Assembly: GCA_034440575.1 (NCBI GenBank)
Contig: JAOTOL010001192.1
Location: 1-64,000 of the forward strand
Direction: 5' to 3'
Length of the DNA: 64,000 nt
Source: Imbricaverruca yamaguchii
Taxonomy: Eukaryota; Arthropoda; Thecostraca; Neoverrucidae
The stretch's first letter is position 1, and the number at the start of each line of letters is the position of its first letter. The position numbers and the translations under genes are program-made. The notes under the pieces are model-generated. The model saw only the letters and a list, made by a program, of their open reading frames with translations, did no database searches and was not told where the DNA came from. Positions 24,206 to 36,045 of this stretch are shown piece by piece.

Positions 24206-25086
24206 GAATGATCCCTTGAAATGTACATAAATGGATAAGCCAAATAGATTTCAAGCAAAGCGCAACGGCGGCCGTATTCGGCATTTTCTTTCCACCGTCA
24301 GCGACTCGAACGCCACTGGCGGCAGGCTTTGGAACCAACTGGAGTCTTGGCGTTTATTGCTATATAGGTGGCGCTAAGGATGTCCGTGAAGTTAGCAACA
24401 GCCGCAGCGAACGGCTCCAGCAGCTCCAGCAAGAAACAACCGTGGCAACTAAATTAATGCTATGGGGCAGATTTATGTCACAGCCACATGTGGCTGTGGC
24501 TTGCTTGTTGCTGGAGCCGTCTGCTGCAGTAGACGGCTCCAGCAACAAGCATGACTATGCCAACGAAATAAATGTTTTGAAGCAGATGTATGTAGCTTTT
24601 CGTGTTAGAGTGTTGCAAAACAAGTCACAGACGAATGCAACATTATGGAAATGTATTCAACAGCATGATTTAATTACTAAATCAGGTGCTTGTTGATAAT
24701 AGCACGGTTTCGGTAAAAATCCATGATAGCAGCTAAATTAAGCTTATGACGATTAATTATATGTAGTCAGCTCTGATGTGTGATTCGTTTTTCCATACCT
24801 TATCATGCATAGCTACATAAATCTGCCCCATAGCATTAATTTAGTTGCCACGGTTGCTTCTTGCTGGAGCTGCTGGAGCCGTTCGCTGCGACTGTTGCTA
24901 ACTTCACGGACATCCTTAGCGCCACCTATATATCAATACACGCCAAGACTCCAGTTGGTTCCAAAGCCTGCCGCCAGGGGCGCTCGAGTCGCTGACGGTG
25001 GAAAGAAAATGCCGAATACGGCCGCCGTTGCGCTTTGCTTGAAATATATTTGGCTTATCTATTTATGTATATTTGAAGGGACCATT
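24206..25086. mobile_element. Foldback (long inverted repeat) element, ~0.88 kb
   Basis: The left arm 24206-24478 and right arm 24814-25086 are reverse complements over about 273 bp, with high identity by eye. The termini read AATGATCCCTTGAAAT on the left and ATTTGAAGGGACCATT on the right. The 335-bp centre holds a perfect hairpin and no long reading frame. This is the layout of a foldback element or long-TIR MITE. No clear target duplication was found. Confidence 0.85.
24503..24550. repeat. Perfect 20-bp hairpin with 8-nt loop
   Basis: GCTTGTTGCTGGAGCCGTCT at 24503-24522 is perfectly complementary to 24531-24550, and the loop is GCTGCAGT. It lies inside the foldback element. The stem shares GCTCCAGCA with the arms, so it may be a nested duplication. 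Confidence 0.95.
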
Positions 25087-25580
25087 TATCAAATCCTCTG
25101 TCAAGAAGTGACCAACTTAGAGCAACTGTCCTGCAGTTGTACAGTGAATCCTTTGCCAATCCCATGCAACAACCTGAGGTTTAAATCAGTATGTCTAGGA
25201 AGTTGGATTTCAAAGGTGACTCATGGCCAGTGAAAAGGTAGATTCTAGGACAAATTGTACGTAAGGACAAATGTGCGTATGGCAGATGGACAAGGACAAA
25301 GATAAAGACGCATTTGCAGGCCATCTACATTAAACTCGTGACTATTATGGCGTATTGTCGAGTTTTAAAACAGGTGTCACAGGAAAAAGAGCTGTAACAG
25401 GCACACCGAAAAATAGCATACAACAATTCCTCACACCAGTGGCACGGAAAGTCAGCAAGTACGGTAAGCATGACAAGAAGTCAGCAGGTATGATAAGTCA
25501 GCAAGAATGATAAGAGGTTAGCGAGCATGACAAGAAATCAGAAAGTAGATCAGGTCAATATGGCCGGTCCTATGCACAAA
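25087..25580. other. Unassigned sequence
   Basis: No gene was recognised. Around 25255-25290 there are two units like the TACGTA array of 28.8-29.6 kb (TTGTACGTAAGGAC, AAATGTGCGTATGG). At 25445-25545 a short imperfect repeat of GTCAGCAAG and ATGACAAGAA occurs. Confidence 0.45.
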
Positions 25581-25581
25581 T

Positions 25582-26507
25582 GCCGCCTTAAGGCCTGTTT
25601 ACACGCGACAGAATTCCGACAGAATCGTCCGTCGGCAGACCCGACGTTCGCGACGTCGGTGGCAAAAATTGGCAGGCGGCGGCAAGACTCTGACGTCACG
25701 CTTCATTCTGCCAACGTCATGCTATCAGGATGATGTCACCTATCCAATGCACTATGCAGCGTCTAGTTGTTTGTTTACTGTGTCGTAAGTGATCTATCGC
25801 ACTACTAATTGAGTCAAGCAGTACCACCCAGGTTAGTACCTCGAGAGCATTAATGGCTTGGTATTTGGCACTACCTCATTACAAGAAGGGCCCCTTCTCT
25901 TGAGGACGCGGTAATGAGGTTACCATAATAATAGGGATGCAAGAAAAATGTGTTACGAAGCTGAAAAAAGCTTAAAAAACTGGAGTGTTGAAAATTGTTC
26001 CTTATCCCTACCAGGATTAAGAAGGGCGCGATAACCGAGTGGGGTCTTTCTCCCCCCCCCAAAAAAAAAAAAAACTTTGATGAAATTCCTGATCTACCGT
26101 CGAGATGCAGCGGCGTGTATAGAAACGGACAAAGGGGGTGGAACAACCAATGTGTGTGAGGGGTGTCTCGGATAAGTTTTCCCTGGGGAGATCCGAATAA
26201 ATGTGGAACGATCAGACTGACTGGGGCGGAGAGGGGGAATATTACCATAGCTCGGGTGTCACGCTCTCTCCCACAGCTAACTTGCAAATTACAAAGCACG
26301 CATATTGAGACCCATATGTCTGTGGATGTTACCCTCCCTATTAAGTTTTATAGAAATAAAATGGCATCGTCTAGAAATTAAGGCCATAAGTTTGGCGGAT
26401 ATAGACGTCCAGTGCGAGAACGCTGCCGCTACTGTTACGGCCGCTACCGCCCCAGTCTGTCGGGTCTGTCAGGATTCTGCCGCGTATAAACAGGCCTTAA
26501 GGCGGCG
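25582..26507. mobile_element. Possible TIR DNA transposon or MITE, ~0.93 kb
   Basis: GCCGCCTTAAGGCCTGTTTA at 25582 and its near-perfect reverse complement ending at 26507 form ~36-bp terminal inverted repeats, extending through ACACGCGACAGAAT. A TTAA lies at the same place in each repeat. No transposase frame is present. The right repeat coincides with the 3' coding end of the neighbouring minus-strand LINE, so a chance or LINE-derived origin is possible. Confidence 0.5.
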
Positions 26508-28440
26508 ACCAAACGTAGGAACTGGCAGTTTCCTCATTTCGTGCAGCAGTTCATTATATAGGGCAGGACCTCTGGAACAAAAACGGCGCCTGACCATCTC
26601 TGTTCGCGACCTGGGGACGTGTAGGTCCCGCCTCCGGACGGTGTGGCGGTCACGGTGTTCAGCGACTGTAAAGATGGTGCCGGCTAATGAAGCCGGCTCC
26701 TGCAGTCGGATCACTCGTGAAGTAGGCACAGCGTATGGTATGAGGCCAAGTTCTCAGCGCTCATCCAGCCAAGACGCTCTAACCGATCCGTGACATGGTC
26801 AGATTTAGATCGTCCGAATACAACTTCTGCTCCATAGTTGATATTTTTTAATCCTAGACATGTTTTCAGGGGTTATTTCCGTACACCGAAATGCAGTGCT
26901 GGATCTGAGAGAGGATCAAGGCATGGACGAGCACCGAGATAACAGATGGTGGCAGGTGGTCTCTGAAATACGATGGACCGGTCAAAGTTCCGGAACATAT
27001 CCCGGTAATGGTGGTAGCATGCAAGTCCCAGCTGAGGATGCGATCGAAAGTGAGCCCTATATTTTTTTCCTTTTGAACAGTTGAGCAATTGTTGATCGCG
27101 AACCGTTACAGGGAAGTCGGGGAGATTGCGCAAATTTTGTTGGCTGCCAAAGACTATAACCTGGGTTTTTTTCTAAAAGTGAGAGTTTAATCGGATGTGG
27201 ATATCAGGGCGGTCTCAGTTGAGTGACGGGGCTGGAAACCATGCTGAGTGGAAGAGAGCGGGTGGTTGTTGGATAGGTCGACCTAGAGCTGCTGGTGGAC
27301 TGCACGCTCCACAATTTTGCCAGTGATCGCGACAATAGAGTTCGATGGGTTGGATGGGCTGGTAGGGTCACCAGATTTAAAGATGGGATAAACTATGGAG
27401 TGCTTCCAGGAGATGGGGACGTCGGCAGTGGTGAGGCTGGAGTTGACCACATGCAGAAGCACACCGCCAATGACGTCAAAGCTCAGCCGGATCATGCCAA
27501 CGCTGATGCCGTCCCCCCGCAGGTGTATGGGCTGTGCATGTCGGACACGATGGCGCGCAGCCCGGAGAGGGGCAGTGGAACTAGGCAGAATTTACAGGCA
27601 CCTACTCACTGCAAACTACGAACCAGGCTCGGGGAGACATCCTGACCAGCGATCTCGTCAGCAATGCGTGGTCCTACGCCACCAATATAATCTTTTAGCT
27701 CGTCCAGGCGAAGCGTCAGGAGCCTCATGATGTCACTTGGCAACGCCCACGGTGGACCGAATGCAACGCCTATACCCCCTCACCCACTTTCCTGGATACA
27801 CCTCTGCACATCGAGTCGCGACGAATGGCAGAACGCACCTGTCTGTTCAGCTCGCTGTAAACAGCAGAGCCGTGACCTGAGTAACGCAGCGCCTGCCCGC
27901 GGGGGACCATGACATATCTGGTTCTGGTCAGACAACGTCGAGGCGCTAGGGTTCCGAATGCGCAACGGCCTAACTGAATGGAGCGTGTCGGTCAAAAATC
28001 GGTAAATAAGCGACATAGAAAAACGTTCCACTTCGACTTGACTGTCTGTAAATGAAACACTCTCCATTAATCCACACACATCAGTTCACGACACAAAGCA
28101 GTTTGGTCAATCCGGCGGAAGCTACGAGATTGCACGGTGCGACACGCAGGACGGCAGCGAGGAAAATCAATAAAAACGCGAACAAATTTGTGCGCGCTAA
28201 AATGGCAAAATCGCGAACCACAGCGTGTGACAAGAAGGCAAACAATTTGCTGTGAAAACATCCAGCAGAAAACCGCTTGAATGAGTAAGTGTCGTTGCAA
28301 ATTGGAACAGCGAGTATTCAGACAAACATTGCTCAACATATTTTTCGCAGTCACCAACGGGCTTTGCAAGATCGCGACTTAGGTCGCCGCAGATAATCAC
28401 TTCGCAGAAAGGGTGATCAACGCAAAGCCGTTCGCACTAG
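26460..28440 (-). mobile_element. Decayed LINE, endonuclease to reverse transcriptase, distinct from the CR1-like family above
   Basis: Read on the minus strand, pieces of one LINE polyprotein appear in order. An endonuclease end with IICGDLSRDL and a later SGFLLDVFTAN lies at about 28400-28230. The early RT block (PISWKHSIVYPIFKSGD, and SIVAITGKIVERAVHQQL) lies at 27495-27283. The post-catalytic RT and thumb (NLRNLPDFPVTVRDQQLL; later FDRSIVFQRPP) lie at 27133-26873. The C-terminal end (RDLHVPRSRTEMVRRRF, then FGRRLKACLY) lies at 26729-26469. The segment holding the FADD box is missing or unreadable, and several frameshifts occur. The element is inactive. Confidence 0.8.
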
Positions 28441-28790
28441 GACTCTAGATCGGAAAAGCCCGCCTTTTAGCCTGCAGCATCGCGCCGGCAGGGGGAGGTG
28501 ATGAGGGGGAGGAAGGAGGCATGTACGCAAATGTGCGTAAGGAATCGTATGTGTGCCGGACTGATTTGCCCCTCGCCCTGTTGTATTTTGTTGTTGTGTT
28601 TAAAATAAAGTCTGATCAGAACATGCATGACAACCGGTTTGAATGCTATACGATTTTGACCTTTTGTGATGTGCTGTTTTATCTAATTAACGGGAGGTTG
28701 TAATAGCAACAAGTGCATTGCAGATTACCTCAATAAAAGTATGTCTGTCTATCCCGTGCATCAACTCCAAAATGCATCAACTATGCCGAA
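28441..28790. other. Unassigned sequence
   Basis: Nothing is recognised except a few units at 28515-28550 related to the adjacent TACGTA array. Confidence 0.4.
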
Positions 28791-29600
28791 TGTACGTATG
28801 GCATACATACTTAAGCGCAAAAGTACGTCAGCACAAATGTTCGTAAGCGCAGATGTACGTAAGCGCAAATGTAAGTATGAGCCAACGTGCGCAAGTGAAA
28901 ATGTACGTTAATGGAAAAGTGCGTGAAAGCAAATAGATGTACGTACACGAAAAAGCTCCTATGACAAATGTAAGTAAGTATGGAGTTGCGCAAGCGCAAA
29001 TGTACATCAATGCCAAAGTACGTTTGAGCAAATATGTGCTAATTTAAATATAAATAACGCAAATGCAGGTAAGCTTAATTGCATTGATGGCAGATGTACG
29101 TGAGTAAATGTGTGCAACCAAATGTAAGTGTTGCAAACGAGCGTAAGCAGTTATAGGCAAGCATGCACAAAAGTAAACATGGTAGATGTACGCAAGCATA
29201 GATGTACCTGAGCACAAAAGTGCATATGACAAATGTACGCTTGGAAAATGTGTGTAAGAGCAAATGTACGTATGCACAAATGTAGGTACATTTGCCATAC
29301 TTGCAATTGTTCTTACATACCTTGGCGTTTACGAACGTTTGGGCTTGCGTATCCTGGTGCATACGAACTCTTGTGTCTGCGTATTTTTGCGTTTAATTAC
29401 TTTTGCGCCTGCGGACGTTTCCGCATACGTATATTTGCGATGAGGTACTTTTGCGCTTGCGTGGATTTGCTCTTTTGTACCTTTGCCCATACGTACATTT
29501 GCACACACGTACATTTGTCCTAAAGGACTTTTGCGTTTGTGTACATTTGTGCTTACGTACATTTGCGCTTATAGACTTTTTCGTTTACATACATACTATA
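28791..29600. repeat. Degenerate 16-bp array that reverses orientation midway
   Basis: From 28791 to about 29290 the units approximate AAATGTACGTAAGCGC. From about 29293 to 29600 they approximate its complement GCGCTTACGTACATTT. Roughly 30 forward and 18 reverse units are diverged but keep their phase locally. The two halves form a large imperfect palindrome. Short frames through it have no meaning. Confidence 0.85.
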
Positions 29601-30640
29601 CCCAGAGACGCAGCCAAGGGGAGGGGGCGCCTGTTCCTGCCCTTAGCCACCAAAAATGCATTGCATTGAAGAAGAAACATTCAGGCTTTCGCCGTAGGAA
29701 CCCAGAAATTGTCTGGGTGTTCCTTGGTCGGAAACTTGTAAGGAATTATGGCTGAGCATCTGTTCATACTCACGAAGTTGCGTGTCGGCACCGGCGTGAC
29801 GTATCTAGGGGGCGGGTCACGGGGTCACGGGGGCCATGTGTCCCCAAAGGCTGATGCTTTTCGAACGTTTCTACTAAAATGGCACTTTGTCAAAATGTGA
29901 AATATTGTATGATGATTGAAATATTGTATAAGACAAACATTGTTTTAAGCGAACAACACGAATGTTAGGTGGTTAAATCAGAGGACGTATTTTAGAAATA
30001 TGAAAAAAATGTATTTACCTCTCACCTTAAGCAGGTCCAAAACCAGTCTTCTGAGCCAGCTAAAGTGTGGCTTCTAATGGTTCATGTCCAATATGTCACA
30101 ATGTTTGGTGTTCTTTATCAGGTATTCCAGTGTTCTGAGCAAATTTGTCCCACAGGAACCTCTCGCTAATCATTTAAAGACAGAACTGACGATATTTCAT
30201 TCAACCTGATTGAGCTCTACTTTTTCAAGATGTCTACCAGATGTTTCTAGCTTTTTTCGGTGGTCTTCCGCAGAAAGTTGGATGTGGCATTGGTCCTTTG
30301 GATTGAAGCAACGGTGTTTGAGCTGTCATTTGAAGCTGGTTAGGAGGAGGTGGAGCGTGGAACCCATGTACGATCTGCGTAGCTCCGCGTTTGTCAGCTA
30401 CGCGGGAGGCCACAAGTGAAGGTCGCACGTTTGTCTTTTTATACTTCGTACAACTCAGGTATACCTTTGCATGCATGCACTGGACATCGAGTGGGTTCGA
30501 CGAGAAATTCAAGTACGACACATCAATTATGCCGTGCATGCATACCATCTAGTCCCATTCTAATATGTTACCGTGTGGCTGTGGGCATTGTTAATGCTTG
30601 GCTGTGGGCATTGCTAATGAGTCACACTTCGCTGTAGCAT
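29601..30640. other. Unassigned sequence
   Basis: Short frames occur on both strands without known domains. 'GGGGGC...GTCCCC' stretches near 29815-29850 resemble remnants of old transposons. Confidence 0.4.
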
Positions 30641-31060
30641 TATAAAATGTCACGCTCCTAGCGCGAACCCCAATACAATCAACAGTGTCGTGAGTAGGTG
30701 TGAGCGCGATGGCGGCCGTTTGCGCGCCGGATTCGGAGCCGATTGCGGCGCAGTCGTGCGCAAACGCACGGGGCACTGGAGCCGCACGCGCCGCATTGAC
30801 CTAACCGCGCAGGGACTGCACCAAGTGGGCGCGCGTTGGCGCTTTATCTGGCCGCAGAGGGCGGCAAATTGGCTGGGCTCGCGCGGAGCGGCACGACAGC
30901 CGCGGCGGGTCGAGCAGCGGCGCGGCGGGTCGAGCAGCGGCGCGGCGCGGCGCGGCGCGGCGGCGAAGTTGGCGCGGTCACGCGGCGCCTGCCGCCGGGA
31001 GCCCGTGGACATCGGCACCCGACCACCAACTGGTCACCAGAGTCAACACTGGCGAACAGC
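30641..31060. other. GC-rich, CpG-rich island with GGCGC repeats
   Basis: It contains GGGTCGAGCAGCGGCGC repeated twice, followed by a GCGCG/GCGGC run near 30900-30965. No promoter elements or coding sequence could be assigned, but the composition fits a CpG island. Confidence 0.5.
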
Positions 31061-32280
31061 AGTGGTCCAGATGTTTCGGGTCTGGGTTCGAGATGATGGA
31101 TACAATACACGAACGTAATAATCTTCTACGCTTAACTTATATCCCCATTTCATGTATATTTATGCATCCTCACTTCCATTTCGTAGCGTGTTTTAAAAGT
31201 GAAAACTTCTGGCATCAGTATTAAGATACTGATGCCAGTATTAAGATACTGATAAAACCGATAACATCAGTATTAAGTAATTCATTTTTGTTTTAAATAG
31301 ACGCAGGAAAGATACCGCAAGTTTGAACCCAGCTAGGAGTAATGCTGTAAATCAGTTTTTACTCATCATGTGGTGGTAAGGTGTATGGGGCCACCGTCTT
31401 GTCTCGTACTGGCCAGTTGGCTCAGTCGAGGCTTGCTGCCAGCAGCACTGTCAGCTGGGTCCGAGCGCGGCAGTAAGGAACGCATGCTTTTCACACAACG
31501 TCGTGTGGCTGTCTTCGAAAAAGAAAGTGCACGCGGTCCGTCATGAGCATTCCGCGAGCTGGAGGTTGTGGGACTGTCCCCTCCTCACCGACGTTCGAAG
31601 GTGACACTTCCATCCGTCCTCTTGTCCCTGGGTCCCTGGGTCCATAGTTATGTGAATTCACTGACCAGCATTTAAAAAGAAATTTCGGATATGTTGTGTC
31701 CACTAATCGTGATGCTTTGCTCATGGTGCCCGCAACAAGGCAACTTACTGATACGGTGGCACATAATTGTATATGACAGTGTCACTCACTCAGTCCTCCC
31801 GATCACATTTGCTGCGTCGGAATGACACCGGCGGTGTATTTATCCTTGGTGAAACATGCGAAATTTTCCATAGCGAGTTCAAAGCTAACCAGTGGTGAGT
31901 GAACAACACGTTGCTTTATGTCATATGACGAAATATATAAATAAATGCCTTTTTCTCCTTCTCGCTCTCCGGTCCTTTGATATTTTTATCTGCCGGTCGT
32001 GAAATCCTTCACTTCTTCGCCGAATCCGGTCCCCCCAACTAGTTTTGAGTGGCCACATATCCAAGGTAGGGTTACGTATCTATGCATGGATGCAAAGGTA
32101 TCTCGGGAAGTTGGGGGGGGGGCAGGGACCTCTTGAGATCTGGCGCGGCCGTTTCAGTGAGTCATGGTGGTGTCACAAACTGGTGACCCGCGCAATCCTA
32201 TATTTAAAAAATGCAATTGCAACAGCAAAGTATGGTCGGTGGTCGGTAGGTACTTGGTAGTTCTGAACACCAGTGTAGCT
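31061..32280. other. Unassigned sequence with one small hairpin
   Basis: At 31211-31236 GGCATCAGTAT and ATACTGATGCC pair around TAAG, and CAGTATTAAG recurs twice within the next 60 bp. Nothing else was recognised. Confidence 0.5.
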
Positions 32281-32283
32281 TTC

Positions 32284-32972
<689 letters not shown>

Positions 32973-32974
32973 CC

Positions 32975-35156
32975 TAGCCTGTGTCGATAATTTTCCAAGT
33001 GATGTTATCAAAAGCGGCTACTGTTTCTATTTTACCTTGATATGTGCCTAATAATTTGGCATGAAATCATATGGTTGGGCATGCGGCATTTTTCTCAGAA
33101 TGCGCTTAAAAAAGACTGTTTTCGGCATTCGGCGCCATATTGGCTGTGAAAGCCAATCCAGATAAATAAATGAAAAAGTTCCTCTGTTTGGTCGCCTCGA
33201 CGAAGCGAATCGATCGAAACCGATCAGTATTGTCGAAAAATCGATAGTTAAGAAAATATCGGCTATCTTATGTCTTCTAATACACCAGCAAATGACCATT
33301 TCGGGGAATACCAGGAACTCTGACGTTTAAACAAGTACAAATCATGATACAGCCGCGGTTTCTGCACTTTCTCATTTGAAGACTTCGGCATCACTCACTG
33401 GCCATATAAATATAGACAAAGTTTCATACTTATTCGCTGTTTGAACTGCGTACCAGCATGATTGAGGGGGGCTGCTTTGTACGCATGTGCATCACATGCC
33501 AAATACAATGTTATCTGGAAAGGCTATCTGAATGTCTCAACATGTAACGAATAGGTAGCTATTCTGACTGGACGGCATAGAGAACCCCAGTTCTATCTTT
33601 CATGGAACTCACAGTCGTTTTAGCATATTCTACACGTCCCTCTTAGCAAAAGCTGCCGGTGCATGTACGTACACTGTGCGTGTCAGATCATGGCCTGGGA
33701 GACACTGCATGCAAAAACATCTGGTGTATCGTTTAATTCATTGTGGGGGCTTACTATCTGATGTTGTTTCGCGCGAAGGTGCAGCACAACTGGCTGGATG
33801 GGCCGCGGCATGTGCTGCGTCATCTGTAGCTCACTCGGCTGCAGCATGGGGAAGTCGTGAGCATCGTGATGCCGTACCTCCACTCCAATGCCTGTTATGC
33901 CCACAGCGAAATGGTGCTCCAGACACTTCTCTATAGCGATAACAGAGCAGAGCGCCAGTTTGCTGTTGAACGTATCAGGTGCATCTGCGGCAAAATGTGC
34001 GTGGAGACTCAGTGTCCGTCCCAGAAGAACTCCGAGACTAAATGAGATCGCGGAACGTCTGCAAGAGTTGATATAGTTCATATCCCGGGACGGCGCCTTC
34101 GAACCAGCCTTCACGCCAAGCCACACGCTAAGCTCCGAATGTGAAGGCTATGTGGACATGCCAATGTCAGTTCCACAGTTTCCCGTGCACGGTCAGTCAA
34201 TTGAACGATGCGTGAAACAGGTGTCGCTAGCTGGAACAAACGTGTACGGGAAGGAGAGGAAGGACGGCTACACCTTGGCTGACTACATGCACCGGCAGCT
34301 TTTGCCAGTGCTAACAACTAAGAGCGACGTGGATAATATTCTAAAATGACTGTGAGCTCCATGAAAGATAAAAGTAGGCTGCTCTATGCCATCCAGTCAG
34401 TTGTGCTCCGAACCTTCGCGCGATGTTTGCCTTGGATATACCAGTGTTCATTGATTGATGTCTGACATGTGTTTCTTTGGGGAAAAAATACGCATCTATG
34501 TTCCCATGGTGAATCACTTTTAGCGAATTTGAATCACTTTTATCACTGACGTATCTGATTTTCGTCTGAATGTGATGTGGAAAAGCTATCTGAATGTCTC
34601 AACATGCAACGAATAGGTAGGTATTTGGTATGTGATGCACATGCCTTCAAAGCAGCCTCCCTCAATCATGCTGCTATGTAGTTCAAACAGCGAATAATTA
34701 TGAAGCTTTGTCTATATTTATATGCCCAGTGAGTGATGCTGAAATCTTCAAATGAGTAAGTGCAGAAACCACGGCTGTATCATTATTTTCACTTATGTAA
34801 ACCTCAGAGTTGTTTGTATTCCTCGAAATGGACATTTGCTGTTGTATTAGAAGACATAAGATAGCCGATATTTTCTTAACTGCCGATTTTTTCTACAATA
34901 CTGCGTTGTTTCAATCGACTCAGATCGTCGAGGCGATCAAAAAGAGGTACTATTTGATCCACTTATCACGATTGGTTTTCACAGCCAATACGGCGCCGAA
35001 TGCCGAAAACAGTCTTTTTCAAACGCATTTTGGGAAAAAATATCGATTTCCCAGCAATATAATTTTATGCCAAATTGTTAGGCACATATCAAGGCAACAT
35101 AAAAACAGTAGCCGTTTTTGATCACACCACTTTGAAAATTATCGACACGGGCTAAT
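32975..35156. mobile_element. Large inverted-repeat element containing an uncharacterised ORF remnant
   Basis: The left arm (32975-33667) and right arm (34284-35156) are diverged reverse complements. Matching stretches include CTGTGTCGATAATTTTCC, TTTCGGCATTCGGCGCCATA, AGCATGATTGAGG and CTTTCATGGA. The right arm has an extra ~150 bp near 34420-34580. The 617-bp spacer encodes most of a broken plus-strand frame whose C-terminus lies in the right arm. The outer ends read AGCC(T/C)GTGTCG. Either one long-TIR transposon or two copies of an element joined head to head would give this structure. Confidence 0.8.
33770..34349 (+). pseudogene. Remnant of an uncharacterised repeat-associated protein
   Basis: Two frames join across a frameshift near 33960-34025. 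The first (about 33780-33960) reads DGPRHVLRHL, a stop, then GEVVSIVMPYLHSNACYAHS and LLYSDNRAERQFAVERI. The second (about 34020-34349) reads RRTPRLNEIAERLQELI, a TAG stop at 34074, then FPVHGQSIERCVKQVSLAGT, KERKDGYTLADY and QLLPVLTTKSDVDN before TGA. From memory this resembles a widespread but unnamed family of arthropod and cnidarian proteins with H-x-Q-x-(V/I)-E-R and (R/K)-(D/H)-G-(F/Y) signatures, found in many genomic copies. Function is unknown; the resemblance is recollection and was not searched. Confidence 0.55.
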
Positions 35157-35189
35157 GCTGTACGCACAACGATGTTTCCGTGCAGTCGT

Positions 35190-36045
35190 CCTACTGAAGG
35201 CCGTGCTGTAGGCCGTCCTGTCGTCCTGCTGTAGGCCGTGCCGTCGTCCTGCTTTAGGCTATGCTGTCATCCTGCTGTAGGCCATGCTGTCGTCCTGCTG
35301 TAGGCCCTGCCGTCGTCCTGCTGTAGTCCGTGCTGTCGTCCTGCTGTAGGCTGTGCCGTCATCCTGCTGTAGGCCGTGCTGTCGTCCTGCTGTAGGCTGT
35401 GCTGTTGTCCTACTGTAGGCCGTGCTGTCATCCTGCTGTAGGGTGTACCGCCATCTTGCTGTAGGCCGTGCCATCGTCCTGCTGTAGGCTGTGCTGTTGT
35501 CCTGCTGTAGGCCGTGCTGTTGTCCTGATGTAGGCCGTGCCGTCGTCCTGTTGTAAACCGTGATGTCGTCCTGCTGTAGGCCGTGCTGTCGTTCTGCTGT
35601 AAGCAGTGCCGTCGTCCTGCTGTAGGCCGTGCCGTCGTCCTGCTGTAGGCCGTGCCGTCGTCCTGCTGTAGGCTGTGCTGTTGTCCTGATGTAGGCCGTG
35701 CCGCCGTCCTGCTGTAAACCGTGCTGTCGTCCTGCTGTAGGCCGTGCTGTCGTCCTGCTGTAGGCCGTGCTGTCGTTCTGCTGTAGGCCGTGCTGTCGTC
35801 CTCCTGTAGGCCGTGCCGTCGTCCTGCTGTAGGCCGTGCTGTCGTCCTCCTGTAGGCCGTGCTGTCGTTCTGCTGTAAACCGTGCTGTCGTCCTGCTGTA
35901 GGCCGTGCTGTCGTTCTGCTGTAGGCCGTGCTGTCGTCCTCCTGTAGGCCGTGCCGTCGTCCTGCTGTATGCCGTGCCGTCGTCCTGCTGTAGGCCGTGC
36001 TGTCGTCCTGCTGTAGGCCGTGCCTTCATCGTGCTGTAGGTATGT
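35190..36045. repeat. 23-bp minisatellite, ~37 units
   Basis: The unit is 23 bp and contains CTGCTGTAGGCCGTG followed by a variable base and GTCGTC. Variants alternate GTGCT/GTGCC and GGCC/GGCT/AACC. Because 23 is not a multiple of three and no frame has stops, the minus strand shows long open frames (35259-36197) with a 23-residue period; these are artefacts. The array starts about 35 bp past the inverted-repeat element. Confidence 0.97.

Noticed and set aside
28800..29600. CRISPR-like regular repeats
   Set aside because: The repeats are degenerate, contiguous without unique spacers and switch orientation, and the genome is eukaryotic; it is a satellite-like array.
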